From Sphingobacterium gobiense (GTDB lineage: Bacteria > Bacteroidota > Bacteroidia > Sphingobacteriales > Sphingobacteriaceae): DNA of 64,000 nt. The notes beneath the pieces are model-generated. The model was not told the DNA's origin, did no database searches, and worked only from the letters and a program-made list of their open reading frames with translations. The DNA lies in assembly GCF_002980575.1 (NCBI RefSeq), contig NZ_PVBS01000004.1:1-64000 (forward strand), written 5' to 3'. The stretch's first letter is position 1, and every line of letters starts with the position of its first letter. The position numbers and the translations under genes are program-made. Below are positions 1 to 8,319 of this stretch, piece by piece.

Positions 1-83
1 TCTTCCCATTCCGAACAGAGCAGTCAAGCCCGCCAGAGCCGATGGTACTGCCGTAAAAGGTGGGAGAGTAGGTCGGTGCCGGT
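1..83 (+). rRNA. rrf: 5S ribosomal RNA, 3' part
   Basis: The sequence matches the conserved 3' two thirds of bacterial 5S rRNA: the CCCATTCCGAACAG loop, then CCGATGGTACTGC and GTGGGAGAGTAGGTCG. The 5' end lies outside the window. The exact 3' end is uncertain by a few bases because the strand that pairs with it is missing. No tRNA follows; a terminator begins about 10 bases later, so this is the end of an rRNA operon. Confidence 0.95.
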
Positions 84-93
84 TTTTATACGG

Positions 94-124
94 AGCCCCT
101 TCAGATTTCTGAAGGGGCTTTTTT
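94..124 (+). terminator. Rho-independent terminator of the rRNA operon
   Basis: Perfect 11-bp stem (AGCCCCTTCAG / CTGAAGGGGCT) with a 4-base loop, followed directly by a run of T. It ends the 5S transcript and lies against the stop codon of the convergent gene on the minus strand. Confidence 0.93.
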
Positions 125-126
125 GT

Positions 127-507
127 TCATTCTTCATAAAACTCTATAAGAGAAGCTATATAGGTATCATTCCAACCTTCTACAATATCATCATAAGCTT
201 CCTCCGGGATATTGATATGTTGTACTTCCAAAGAAGTACCTCTTTTATCTTCGTGTAGTTTGATAGTCACAATAGAAGCTTCTTCTTGTTCTCCAAAGTA
301 CCATTGCTGGACAATTTTTTTATGAGGATCAAGTTGTATAAATTTCCCTGTGATAGCGCCATCCCACATGGAAAACTCTCCACCTTCCCAAGGCTCTATC
401 TCTACTGCATCTCCTGTCCAGAGTCGGATGGTGATTTCTGTCGTGAGCGCTTTATAAATATCCTCAGGAGGAGCAGCTACGATATAATACTTTTTAAAAT
501 TCTTCAT
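127..507 (-). CDS. AHSA1/START-like (SRPBCC) family protein
   Basis: A 126-residue protein with the pattern of the Aha1-C-terminal-like branch of the SRPBCC fold: an early 'PPEDIYKALT' segment, then 'LWTGDAV', the 'GGEFSMWDGAITGKF' turn and a closing helix after 'GWNDTYIASL'. The family forms a helix-grip fold with a hydrophobic cavity; the ligand and role of most bacterial members are unknown, and nothing here narrows them. It is a single gene, convergent with the rRNA operon and divergent from the methyltransferase gene. The ATG at 507 is the only sensible start. Confidence 0.8.
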   Translation of the reverse strand: MKNFKKYYIVAAPPEDIYKALTTEITIRLWTGDAVEIEPWEGGEFSMWDGAITGKFIQLDPHKKIVQQWYFGEQEEASIVTIKLHEDKRGTSLEVQHINIPEEAYDDIVEGWNDTYIASLIEFYEE

Positions 508-594
508 GCTATTTAATTTACTTATTCTATTTCTGTCTATTTTGTAATTTCTTGCTTATTGTAGTAAATTTACAGATAATAAAACGATAACACG

Positions 595-1962
595 ATGAGT
601 AATTTTTTGCCCAATGCGCTTGTTAAACGATTGAACGAGCAAGAAGGGTTTGACTCCGAAGCTTTCAATAAAGTACACGAACAGGGTGATAAGGTTACCT
701 CGATTCGGATAAATTCACTAAAACAAAACACCGTTTCTTTTCGTAACACGAAGCCTGTACCATGGTGTGATAAAGGGTACTATCTCCCCGACCGTCCTGT
801 ATTTACCTTGGATCCTTTATATCACGCTGGATGCTATTATGTACAAGAGGCCTCCTCAATGTTTGTCGCCCATATTTTAAGGAAAGTAGGTTTAGAGGAT
901 AGCGCTATCAGAGCCTTAGATCTATGTGCAGCGCCTGGTGGCAAATCTACCCTACTAGCAAGCTATTTAGGGAGGGAAAGTTTACTCGTATGCAATGAAG
1001 TAATCAAGTCAAGGACTAATGTTTTAGTGGATAATATGGTTCGTTGGGGAACCTCAAACATCGTCGTAACAAATAGCGATCCTTCAACATTCAGCCGTTT
1101 ACCCGGATATTTTGATTTGGTATTAATTGATGCGCCATGCTCGGGTTCGGGAATGTTTCGTAAAGCCCAGGAAACGGTAGATGAATGGTCTTTGGCTAAT
1201 GTAAAATTATGTAGCGAGCGGCAAAGAAGAATTCTTCGAGAATCAATAAGCACGTTAGTTAGGGACGGCTATTTGATATATTCTACCTGTTCCTATTCTA
1301 AAGAAGAGAATGAAGACATACTGGATTGGATATTGACCGAGTATGGGTTTGAGTCTGTTCCGATTGCCCTAGATTCCAATTGGGGGATTGAAGAGACGAG
1401 ATCAACAAGTCACCAAGCCTTTGGCTATCGCTTCTATCCTCATAAAGTAAAGGGGGAAGGATTTTTTGTTGCCGTATTGCGAAAAAAAGAAGACCAACCT
1501 ACCTTTAGCCGTAAAAAGAATAAATTTGAAAAAAATGGCGTGCCTCCGCACGTGGTTTCTGAGTGGGTAGCACAGAGTAGTAATTTTACCTCTTTTATGC
1601 ATGGAGACCATATCCACATCTTCCCGAAAAAATATGAAGAAGATCTAAAATGGCTTCAGCAAGTACTGTATATTAAACAAGCGGGAACAACAATTGGAAA
1701 ATGGACGGGTCGGGAGTTGCTGCCTTCGCATGATCTGGCATGTAGTGTACATATAAAAACAGATTTGCCCGCGCAGGAGGTGACATTGGATGCGGCACTT
1801 CAATTTTTACGAAAAGAGAGCTTGAATACAGGAGATTTTACAGGAGCAAAAGCGGGTTGGTGTCTGGTACGGTATAAAAAGGTAAATTTAGGATGGGTGA
1901 AGGTATTGCCTAGTAGAATAAATAACTATTATCCCAAAGAGGTGCGAATCACGAATTTATAG
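595..1962 (+). CDS. NOL1/NOP2/Sun-family rRNA (cytosine-C5) methyltransferase, RsmF-like
   Basis: The 455-residue protein has the SAM-binding motif LDLCAAPGGKST at about residue 108, the motif IV 'DAPCSGSGMF' with a Cys at about 182, and the motif VI 'STCSYSKEEN' with a second Cys at about 232. Two catalytic cysteines of this kind are typical of RNA m5C methyltransferases. The C-terminal 150 residues resemble the PUA-like extension of RsmF/YebU proteins, so the likely substrate is 16S rRNA, but this is family inference. The last 14 bases overlap the 3' end of the convergent coaBC gene. Confidence 0.88.
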   Translation: MSNFLPNALVKRLNEQEGFDSEAFNKVHEQGDKVTSIRINSLKQNTVSFRNTKPVPWCDKGYYLPDRPVFTLDPLYHAGCYYVQEASSMFVAHILRKVGLEDSAIRALDLCAAPGGKSTLLASYLGRESLLVCNEVIKSRTNVLVDNMVRWGTSNIVVTNSDPSTFSRLPGYFDLVLIDAPCSGSGMFRKAQETVDEWSLANVKLCSERQRRILRESISTLVRDGYLIYSTCSYSKEENEDILDWILTEYGFESVPIALDSNWGIEETRSTSHQAFGYRFYPHKVKGEGFFVAVLRKKEDQPTFSRKKNKFEKNGVPPHVVSEWVAQSSNFTSFMHGDHIHIFPKKYEEDLKWLQQVLYIKQAGTTIGKWTGRELLPSHDLACSVHIKTDLPAQEVTLDAALQFLRKESLNTGDFTGAKAGWCLVRYKKVNLGWVKVLPSRINNYYPKEVRITNL

Positions 1963-3160
1963 CCCCTTGATGAGCGGCAATAATAGAAGCAATATCATCG
2001 GCTACCTTTTGTTTACTTTTTAGTTCGAAGTGCTGGATTTGCCCTTTGCTATCGATAACGGTAATTTTGTTGGTATCTCCAGCAAAACCGGCCCCTTCAT
2101 CCTGCATAGAGTTTAATACAATATAATCTAGGTTCTTTCGTTTCAGCTTGTCTTGAGCGTTTTGAAGCTCATTTTCCGTTTCCAACGCAAACCCCACCAA
2201 GGTTTGATTGGCTGTTTTTTTCTTCCCCAACGTTGTTAAAATATCTGTTGTCTTTTTCAGGGCTATTTCGAGATTTCCATCTTTTTTCTTGATTTTCTGG
2301 GACGCTACCTTGAGCGGAGTGTAATCGGCCACAGCTGCGCTCATAACGATAATGTCCGAGACATCAAAATACATGGAGCAAGCGGCCAGCATCTCTTGTG
2401 CTGAAGTAACATCGTGTCGGCTAACCTTTTGGGGTGTCGGTAAGTGGGTCGGACCACTAACTAGCGTTACCGATGCTCCCAACGATTGCAAAGCAGACGC
2501 AATGGCATACCCCATTTTCCCGCTGGAATGATTTCCTATAAAACGAACAGGGTCGATAGCTTCGTGGGTTGGGCCTGCAGACACAAGCGCTTTCTTGCCT
2601 GCCAAAGGCAGCGGACGGTAAAAGAACTGCTGAATCTGTTGTAGAATTTCTTCCGGTTCAGCCAGCCGTCCCTCACCGACTAAACCACTAGCAAGCTCAC
2701 CATTTCCGGGAGCAATCAATATGTTTCCGAATCTTAAAAGACGTTTAACATTCTCTTGCGTGCTAGGATGAAACCACATATCCAAATCCATTGCAGGGGC
2801 AAACATAACGGGACACCTAGCTGAGAGATAAGTTGCTAATAACAGATTGTCACACGAGCCATAAGCCATTTTGCTCAATGTGTTAGCTGTGGCGGGCGCT
2901 ACAAGAAGTAAATCAGCGTTAAGACCTAACTCCACATGATTGTTCCAAGTTCCGGTATGCCGATCAATGTAATCCGAAAAAACCGGACGCTTGGACAGGG
3001 TAGCGAGTGTCAGCGGGGTGATAAACTCCTTGGCATCCGGAGTCATTAACACCTGCACACAGGCTTCTTCTTTGACCAAAAGACGTACAAGGGACGCAAT
3101 TTTATAAGCAGCAATGCTGCCACTAATACCAATTACTATATTTTTGTCCTTAAGCGACAT
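1949..3160 (-). CDS. coaBC: Bifunctional phosphopantothenoylcysteine decarboxylase / phosphopantothenate-cysteine ligase
   Basis: The 403-residue protein joins the two enzymes of coenzyme A synthesis. The N-terminal flavoprotein half (about 1-180) has 'GISGSIAAYK', the 'APATANT' loop and 'PAMDLDMW', a variant of the PxMNxxMW substrate clamp with Asp for Asn. The C-terminal ligase half begins at 'KALVSAGPTHEAIDPVRFI' and carries 'NHSSGKMGYAIA'. Together they turn 4'-phosphopantothenate and cysteine into 4'-phosphopantetheine. It is the last gene of a run bamD-rpoZ-coaBC, 12 bases after rpoZ, and its 3' end overlaps the convergent methyltransferase gene. Confidence 0.95.
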   Translation of the reverse strand: MSLKDKNIVIGISGSIAAYKIASLVRLLVKEEACVQVLMTPDAKEFITPLTLATLSKRPVFSDYIDRHTGTWNNHVELGLNADLLLVAPATANTLSKMAYGSCDNLLLATYLSARCPVMFAPAMDLDMWFHPSTQENVKRLLRFGNILIAPGNGELASGLVGEGRLAEPEEILQQIQQFFYRPLPLAGKKALVSAGPTHEAIDPVRFIGNHSSGKMGYAIASALQSLGASVTLVSGPTHLPTPQKVSRHDVTSAQEMLAACSMYFDVSDIIVMSAAVADYTPLKVASQKIKKKDGNLEIALKKTTDILTTLGKKKTANQTLVGFALETENELQNAQDKLKRKNLDYIVLNSMQDEGAGFAGDTNKITVIDSKGQIQHFELKSKQKVADDIASIIAAHQGAINS

Positions 3161-3172
3161 CCCTGGAACAGA

Positions 3173-3502
3173 CTATTCTTGTTCTTTAGCCGGATTTCTA
3201 AAGTAGACTTTGTCGTTTAAAAACTCGTCTATTGCCACAAGAGATGGCTTAGGCATGCGTTCGTAATGTTTAGATATTTCTATCTGTTCCCGGTTTTCAA
3301 AAACTTCCTCCAGATTATCATTGGTGGTTGCAAACTCAGCCAATTTACCATTCAATTCTTCTTTTACATCTACTGCGATTTGATTGGCACGTTTGGCAAC
3401 GACGACGATAGATTCATAGACATTGCCGGTGCCTTTGTCCAATTGTCTTAAATCGCGTGTAACCGTTGTCGAAGGAATAGAAGTGTTTTTATGTTGACTC
3501 AT
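3173..3502 (-). CDS. rpoZ: DNA-directed RNA polymerase omega subunit, Bacteroidota type
   Basis: A short protein of 109 residues from the ATG at 3502 (MSQHKNTS). A longer reading frame exists upstream, but it begins inside the spacer. The segment 'GNVYESIVVVAKRANQIA' is the conserved omega/Rpb6 core that clamps the beta' subunit. Its place between bamD and coaBC is the usual one in this phylum. The C-terminal part with 'MPKPSLVAIDEFLNDKVYFR' is typical of the Bacteroidota version, which is usually annotated only as an RNA polymerase Rpb6-like protein. Confidence 0.88.
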   Translation of the reverse strand: MSQHKNTSIPSTTVTRDLRQLDKGTGNVYESIVVVAKRANQIAVDVKEELNGKLAEFATTNDNLEEVFENREQIEISKHYERMPKPSLVAIDEFLNDKVYFRNPAKEQE

Positions 3503-3531
3503 TGTAAAATGTATTATGAATTTCAAATTAA

Positions 3532-4455
3532 TTATTGCGTTACTGAAGTACCTTCTTGTACAGCAGCTGCTTCTTTTGTAATACCTAGCTCTTGTTCGTG
3601 CTCTTCACGCATTTTATTTATCTCGTCCATGCGTCTTACAACGTAAGCAATCTGTTTTTCCGCCCCGGAGCGTAAATCATCAGCTTCTTTCTTGAATTTA
3701 CTCTGCGGATAGCTTTCTACAAATGATTGGTAGTAATCGATTGCCTCATTGAAGCGTGCCTCTTGTCTATAAGGCATGCTATTTTGAGCGAATAGGTATT
3801 GCGATTTTAAAATCAAGAACTCAATTTCCTCTGCATATCGTGTATCCGGATACTGTCTAAGCATACTTTCGAAAGCGATTACGGCCGCTCGATAATCATC
3901 CGGCTGCCCCATATCATAATATAATTTTGCGTTGGCAAAGGCTTTCTGCTCCAACTTATCACGTAAGTTTTGTATTAATTGTCCAGCCTCCTCTGCCCGT
4001 TCACCATCCGGGTAAAGGTTTATAAATAACTGAAGCTCGTCTATCGCTTTTCGGGTATTTTCTTGATCGAGCGAAGGACGGGGCGAATCCACATAGAAAC
4101 AATATGCCGCCATAAAACGACATTCCTCTGCGCGAGGGCTGTTTGGGTAGGTGGTAGCAAAATTCTTAAAGTGGTATCGAGCTGAGGTATAATCTCTCAG
4201 TCTATAGTTTGTATAAGCCGTATAATAGTAAAGGTCCTCCGCCTCAGCCTGCCCACGGTACTTGGTCATCAGGTCCTCGAAAAGGATAACGGCTTTACTG
4301 TACTTTTTCTTCTCGTACAGCTTGACAGCCTCTTGGTATTTCATGGCAATATTGTTGCTCGCTCGAAGTTTTTCAAACTTACTTTTACAACTGCTTACCA
4401 ATACGACTAGCAGCAACACTGCCCATAATGAAACAATACGTCTATTTAAAAACAT
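3532..4455 (-). CDS. bamD: Outer membrane protein assembly factor BamD (lipoprotein)
   Basis: A 307-residue lipoprotein from the ATG at 4455; the open frame continues upstream only through a TTG. The signal peptide ends in the lipobox 'LVSSC'. The mature part contains BamD TPR-like repeats: 'YQEAVKLYEKKKYSKAVILFEDL', 'YYYTAYTNYRLRDYTSARYHF', 'TTYPNSPRAEECRFMAAYC'. BamD is the essential lipoprotein of the BAM complex that inserts beta-barrels into the outer membrane. It is the first gene of bamD-rpoZ-coaBC, 29 bases before rpoZ. Confidence 0.92.
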   Translation of the reverse strand: MFLNRRIVSLWAVLLLVVLVSSCKSKFEKLRASNNIAMKYQEAVKLYEKKKYSKAVILFEDLMTKYRGQAEAEDLYYYTAYTNYRLRDYTSARYHFKNFATTYPNSPRAEECRFMAAYCFYVDSPRPSLDQENTRKAIDELQLFINLYPDGERAEEAGQLIQNLRDKLEQKAFANAKLYYDMGQPDDYRAAVIAFESMLRQYPDTRYAEEIEFLILKSQYLFAQNSMPYRQEARFNEAIDYYQSFVESYPQSKFKKEADDLRSGAEKQIAYVVRRMDEINKMREEHEQELGITKEAAAVQEGTSVTQ

Positions 4456-4684
4456 TTTACAAAGATACGTCAAATTCAAATAAGATTCAATTAAATTTTA
4501 GTGTCACAATATACTGCAATATTGCGGTAAAAACCACTTAAACAAAGGGGTTTAACATTCTTTAACCGGAGCTTTCCTGGTCTGTCAATGAAATGTTGAA
4601 TTCCAGCGCTTTGTTACACTATAACACGTATAATTTTAATAAATTGCCTATCTTTACACTTTAAATAAAGAGTTCAAAACGAAA

Positions 4685-4954
4685 ATGACATTACAAGAGC
4701 GCGTAGAGCAGGCATTAGATACCATCCGTCCTTATTTGGAAACGGACGGAGGAAACGTTGTTGTAGAAGAAATCACTCCAGACAATGTCGTTAAATTGAA
4801 ACTGTTGGGAACCTGTGCAAATTGTTCCATGAGCATCATGACGTTTAAAGCTGGGTTGGAGCAAGCAATAAAAAAGGCAGTTCCTGAAATCATCAGCGTA
4901 GAGGCAATCAATTTGACGGATATGGATGATCCCAATGCCATCAATCCCATATAA
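4685..4954 (+). CDS. NifU C-terminal-domain (Nfu-type) iron-sulfur scaffold/carrier
   Basis: An 89-residue protein that is a stand-alone NifU C-terminal domain. The key motif is 'GTCANCSMS', a CxxC pair that in Nfu proteins holds a bridging [4Fe-4S] cluster between two monomers. 'IRPYLETDGGNV' near the N-terminus is also diagnostic. It probably passes Fe-S clusters to client enzymes in the cytoplasm. TATCTTTA at 4649-4656 resembles a -7 promoter element. It stands alone, divergent from bamD. Confidence 0.9.
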   Translation: MTLQERVEQALDTIRPYLETDGGNVVVEEITPDNVVKLKLLGTCANCSMSIMTFKAGLEQAIKKAVPEIISVEAINLTDMDDPNAINPI

Positions 4955-4997
4955 AAAGGGTTAACAAAAATTAACAGCCTTCTTGAAGAAGATTGTA

Positions 4998-5005
4998 TAA
5001 ATTTG
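4998..5005 (+). promoter_or_regulatory. -7 promoter element TAAATTTG, 4 nt before the ATG
   Basis: Fits the Bacteroidota TAnnTTTG element. Only AAAC separates it from the ATG at 5010, so transcription should start at or next to the start codon. The symmetric arms CTTCTT/AAGAAG at 4979-4991 lie 6 bases upstream and could be an operator. Confidence 0.6.
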
Positions 5006-5009
5006 AAAC

Positions 5010-5657
5010 ATGGCGGGAAGATTTTATTATATATTCACCTTGATTCTCCTTCTATCGTCAGGGACTATGCTTGCGCAGGAAAGGAAAATAGTACAATTCA
5101 GCGGACTGATAAGTTCTGTGGGAGGTGAGCTTCCTGTACCCTTTGTTACGGTAACAAACGTCAGCTTTAATAGCCAAGTACACGCCGCTAATAATGAAGG
5201 TTTTTTTTCTTTTGTCGCTCATGTTGGTGACACAATTCGATTTACATCTGTTGGTTTCGATCCTGTAGAATTTGTCATTCCTCAAACTACAGCTGATAAG
5301 TTTACCGCAAAGATAAACATGAAAAGCCTCGTTATTGAATTACCTGCGGTAATGCCTTTTCCTTGGGCGAGTATAGAAGAATTCAATATGGCATTTATGG
5401 CATTAGACGTAAGTGATGACAACATATCTCGTATTCGGAATAGCCTTTCGCCGGAGGCTTTGGCAGCGTTGTCACAGGTCGTGCCAAGAAGCGCGGAAGA
5501 AATCCAAACATTTAATGCCATGCAGCGTCATATTAACATGTCTAATAAGACTACTAATCAACGCTTTGCCAACCCATTATTTAGCCCGTTCGCATGGGGT
5601 TCTTTTATAAACTCCATTGTAAAAGGCGACTATAGCAGAAAACGTCTCGAATACTAA
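5010..5657 (+). CDS. Secreted protein with a carboxypeptidase-regulatory-like domain
   Basis: A 215-residue protein with a signal peptide (about 1-22, ending 'GTMLAQ'). Residues 30-105 form the beta-sandwich pattern found in CarboxypepD_reg-like domains: 'ELPVPFVTVTNVS', 'NNEGFFSFVAHVGDTIRFTSVGFDP'. The C-terminal half has no recognisable motif. Such small exported proteins are common in Bacteroidota and mostly of unknown role; they probably face the periplasm or sit at the outer membrane. The gene probably has no 5' leader and is convergent with the permease gene, 5 bases away. Confidence 0.75.
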   Translation: MAGRFYYIFTLILLLSSGTMLAQERKIVQFSGLISSVGGELPVPFVTVTNVSFNSQVHAANNEGFFSFVAHVGDTIRFTSVGFDPVEFVIPQTTADKFTAKINMKSLVIELPAVMPFPWASIEEFNMAFMALDVSDDNISRIRNSLSPEALAALSQVVPRSAEEIQTFNAMQRHINMSNKTTNQRFANPLFSPFAWGSFINSIVKGDYSRKRLEY

Positions 5658-5662
5658 TTCGA

Positions 5663-6907
5663 TTAGTCTACCGAACGCATGCTTGACGTATCTCTTTCCA
5701 GTTCTCGCACGCTTAGCAACGAAGAAATATACGATACCAGAAGGGCAACTAGCATTACAGTAACAAACACCAGTACAAAATCTAATGCACGTATATCAAC
5801 AGGATAGACTTCCATGATGGCGTTTGCTCCATCCCCAGTCCGAATAATACCAAACTTTTCCTGCATTAAACAGAAAATAAATCCTATTCCAATACCTATT
5901 AGTCCACCGATGAAAGCAATCATCACCCCCTCCAGAAAAAAAATGCGCTGAATAAGTTCTTTATCTGCGCCTAGACTAGCCAAGATGATCATATCTTGTT
6001 TCTTATCGATAACGAGCATAGTTAATGAACCAATAATATTAAATATGGCAATAATTCCGATCACCGTTAGGATGAAAAAGACGATCCATTTTTCAGAACG
6101 CACAGTTTTATATAGCAGGGGGTTCTGCTGCTCTCTGTTTTTAACGACGAAGTTGTCGTCGAGGCTTTTCTGTATATCTTTTTGAAAACTTTCAACACGA
6201 CTGGAATCTTTTGTGTAAATTTCGATAGCCGAGACATGCTCGTGTTCATTGAGCAATTCTCTCGCAAATGCAATAGGTGTAATAATAAGATCGTTGAACC
6301 CTGGTTCATAATGCAGCACACCTATAGGAGCAAGCTGGCGGATGTTAATATCATCCATCGGGTTGATACTTGTCCCCGACCCTCCTTTTCTCGGAGAAAA
6401 AAGCTGTATGTCATTATCAAAACCATCGATCGGAACACGTAGATTCGCTTGTATCTGCGCACCAATTAGCGCATTGGAAATGCTGTCTCGGGCGATCTCT
6501 AAACTTCCTGCGTACAGCATGCCTCGATGATCTACCTCTAATAGGCTTTGAGGCTCTATACCTTTGATTTGCGCTACAAATTGTTGATTGTCATATTGAA
6601 CAAGTACCTTATCCTCTAGTATCTCTGAGTAGCTAAGTATATTGTTATTTTTGCGTAGGTCTTCAAAAACTCGTTGATTAGCGTCGAATACTTTGCCCCT
6701 TACTGGTTCTATACGGAGTTCAGGAGCAAACGTGCTATATAACGAAAGAATAAGATTCTCCATGCCATTGTAAAAGGACAAAACGATAACCAGTGCTGCG
6801 CTGCTTACTAAGACACCGATGACACTAATTGCCGATATGATGTTAATCGCATTTACCGATTTCTTGGAAAACAGGTACCGTTTTGCAAAAAAGAGAGATA
6901 ACTTCAT
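5663..6907 (-). CDS. FtsX/LolE-type ABC transporter permease (lipoprotein release family)
   Basis: A 414-residue membrane protein. It starts with 'LSLFFAKRYLFSKKSVNAIN', typical of LolC/LolE, and a first membrane helix at about 20-45. A large periplasmic domain follows (about 46-270), then three helices after 'EKWIVFFILTVIGIIAIFNI'. LolCE permeases extract lipoproteins from the inner membrane together with the LolD ATPase, which is not encoded here. Other MacB-like functions cannot be excluded. The MBL-fold gene lies 6 bases upstream in the same direction. Confidence 0.85.
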   Translation of the reverse strand: MKLSLFFAKRYLFSKKSVNAINIISAISVIGVLVSSAALVIVLSFYNGMENLILSLYSTFAPELRIEPVRGKVFDANQRVFEDLRKNNNILSYSEILEDKVLVQYDNQQFVAQIKGIEPQSLLEVDHRGMLYAGSLEIARDSISNALIGAQIQANLRVPIDGFDNDIQLFSPRKGGSGTSINPMDDINIRQLAPIGVLHYEPGFNDLIITPIAFARELLNEHEHVSAIEIYTKDSSRVESFQKDIQKSLDDNFVVKNREQQNPLLYKTVRSEKWIVFFILTVIGIIAIFNIIGSLTMLVIDKKQDMIILASLGADKELIQRIFFLEGVMIAFIGGLIGIGIGFIFCLMQEKFGIIRTGDGANAIMEVYPVDIRALDFVLVFVTVMLVALLVSYISSLLSVRELERDTSSMRSVD

Positions 6908-6913
6908 GTCTTT

Positions 6914-7555
6914 TTATCCCCTAACAAATGGGTTAGTTTCTTTTTCAAATCCTATTGTTGTAGAAGGTCCATGTCCGGGGTAGACGACCGTCTCATCGGG
7001 TAACGTATACATTTTTTGTCGGATATTATCGAGCAATTGCTGGTGGTCGCCACCAGGTAAGTCGGTTCTTCCAATACTATTGCGGAATAATACATCTCCT
7101 CCGATTACAAACCTATTCTCAGCAGAGTAGAAACAGAGGTGTGCTGGGGAATGGCCAGGAATAAACAACAGCTCCAGCATATATTTACCGATTTTTACAG
7201 TTTGATTTTCTTCTAAGAATAGCTCGGGAATGGGAGAGGTCTCATATCGAAAACCATACATTGGAGCCATATTCTGGACAGCGACGAGAACAGGAACCTC
7301 TCCCTCGTGAAACTGTGGAATCAATCCATATTTCTCAAATACGAAGTGATTTCCTAGTACGTGATCTATATGACAATGTGTGTTATACAGCGCAATGGGG
7401 TTTAAGTTATGTTGCGTTATAAAGGAAGTAAAAGCAGCCTCCTCTTCGTGGTTAGACATACCTGGGTCGAAAATTGCACATGAGCCGCTGTCATCGTATA
7501 CGATATAAGTATTTTCTTGAAAAGCGTTGAATACAAAAGAATGTACGTTTAACAT
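6914..7555 (-). CDS. MBL-fold metallo-hydrolase, glyoxalase II-like
   Basis: A 213-residue protein with the metallo-beta-lactamase metal signature 'THCHIDHVLG' (HxHxDH) at about residue 60, 'GHSPAHL' supplying the next His, 'GGDVLFRNSIGRTDLPGG' with the bridging Asp, and 'YPGHGP' with the last His. The overall pattern and length match hydroxyacylglutathione hydrolase-like thiolesterases, but the true substrate cannot be told from sequence. It lies 14 bases after aroE in the same direction, followed by the LolE-like gene. Confidence 0.85.
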   Translation of the reverse strand: MLNVHSFVFNAFQENTYIVYDDSGSCAIFDPGMSNHEEEAAFTSFITQHNLNPIALYNTHCHIDHVLGNHFVFEKYGLIPQFHEGEVPVLVAVQNMAPMYGFRYETSPIPELFLEENQTVKIGKYMLELLFIPGHSPAHLCFYSAENRFVIGGDVLFRNSIGRTDLPGGDHQQLLDNIRQKMYTLPDETVVYPGHGPSTTIGFEKETNPFVRG

Positions 7556-7569
7556 ATCAAAAATAATTT

Positions 7570-8319
7570 CTAATCTTCCTGATTCCAGATTTCCCAGTTT
7601 TTCTCAGCCTGAAGAAGAAGCATCTCATACCCATTTTTGATGACAGCACCACGTTCTTTTCCTCTACTCAAAAAAGTTGTTTCTTCAGGATTATATATTA
7701 AATCATAAAGTAAGTGTGCCGAACTGATACCGTCATAAGGAATATCAGGAGCATCTTCTACATTTGGAAACGTTCCAACCGGCGAGCAATTAATGAGTAA
7801 TTTATGTGAAGCAATAGTCTCTTTAGTAAGATCCGTATACGTAAGATCCCCGTTGTTTCTACTTCGACTCACGGTTTTAAAGGAGATGCCCAGTTTCTGT
7901 AGCACATAAAAAACAGATTGCGCTGCTCCCCCGTTTCCGAAGACTAGCGCAGTTGTGTGCTGAGGTTTTAAAAGCGGGCGTAGCGATTGCTCAAAGCCAA
8001 ATGCATCTGTATTGAATCCCTTAAGGTAAGGTTTTCCTCCTTGCCAACGTACCTGTATACAGTTAACCGCATTAATCTCAGCCGCTTCGGGCGAAAACTC
8101 ATTCAAAAACCGCATCACATTCCGCTTGTGAGGAATCGTGACATTAAATCCATAGAAAGCTAGGTCTCGCTCGTATAATGCGGGAAAAGTCGAAATATCC
8201 TCAATCGGATAAAGGTCGTAGTGAATATCCGGAATATTTTCTCGTTCAAACTTATCTAGATAAAACTTTTTCGAAAAGGAATGTGCAATGGGATAACCGA
8301 TTAGTCCGAGTTTCTTCAT
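7570..8319 (-). CDS. aroE: Shikimate 5-dehydrogenase
   Basis: A 249-residue enzyme that reduces 3-dehydroshikimate to shikimate with NADPH in aromatic amino acid synthesis. Visible motifs: 'GYPIAHSFSKKF' for substrate binding, 'NVTIPHKRNVM' with the catalytic Lys, the 'VFGNGGAAQSV' nucleotide loop, 'INCSPVGTFPN', and the C-terminal 'NGYEMLLLQAEKNW'. It overlaps the upstream TPR gene by 4 bases, so the two are probably translationally coupled. Confidence 0.95.
   Translation of the reverse strand: MKKLGLIGYPIAHSFSKKFYLDKFERENIPDIHYDLYPIEDISTFPALYERDLAFYGFNVTIPHKRNVMRFLNEFSPEAAEINAVNCIQVRWQGGKPYLKGFNTDAFGFEQSLRPLLKPQHTTALVFGNGGAAQSVFYVLQKLGISFKTVSRSRNNGDLTYTDLTKETIASHKLLINCSPVGTFPNVEDAPDIPYDGISSAHLLYDLIYNPEETTFLSRGKERGAVIKNGYEMLLLQAEKNWEIWNQED

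Noticed and set aside
83-126. tRNA gene after the 5S rRNA
   Set aside because: Only the terminator hairpin follows the 5S end; no cloverleaf pattern.
7556-7565. TATTTTTG on the minus strand 2 nt before the MBL-fold gene start
   Set aside because: The gap to aroE is only 14 bases and A/T-rich; co-transcription with aroE is more likely, and the spacing differs from the four leaderless cases.
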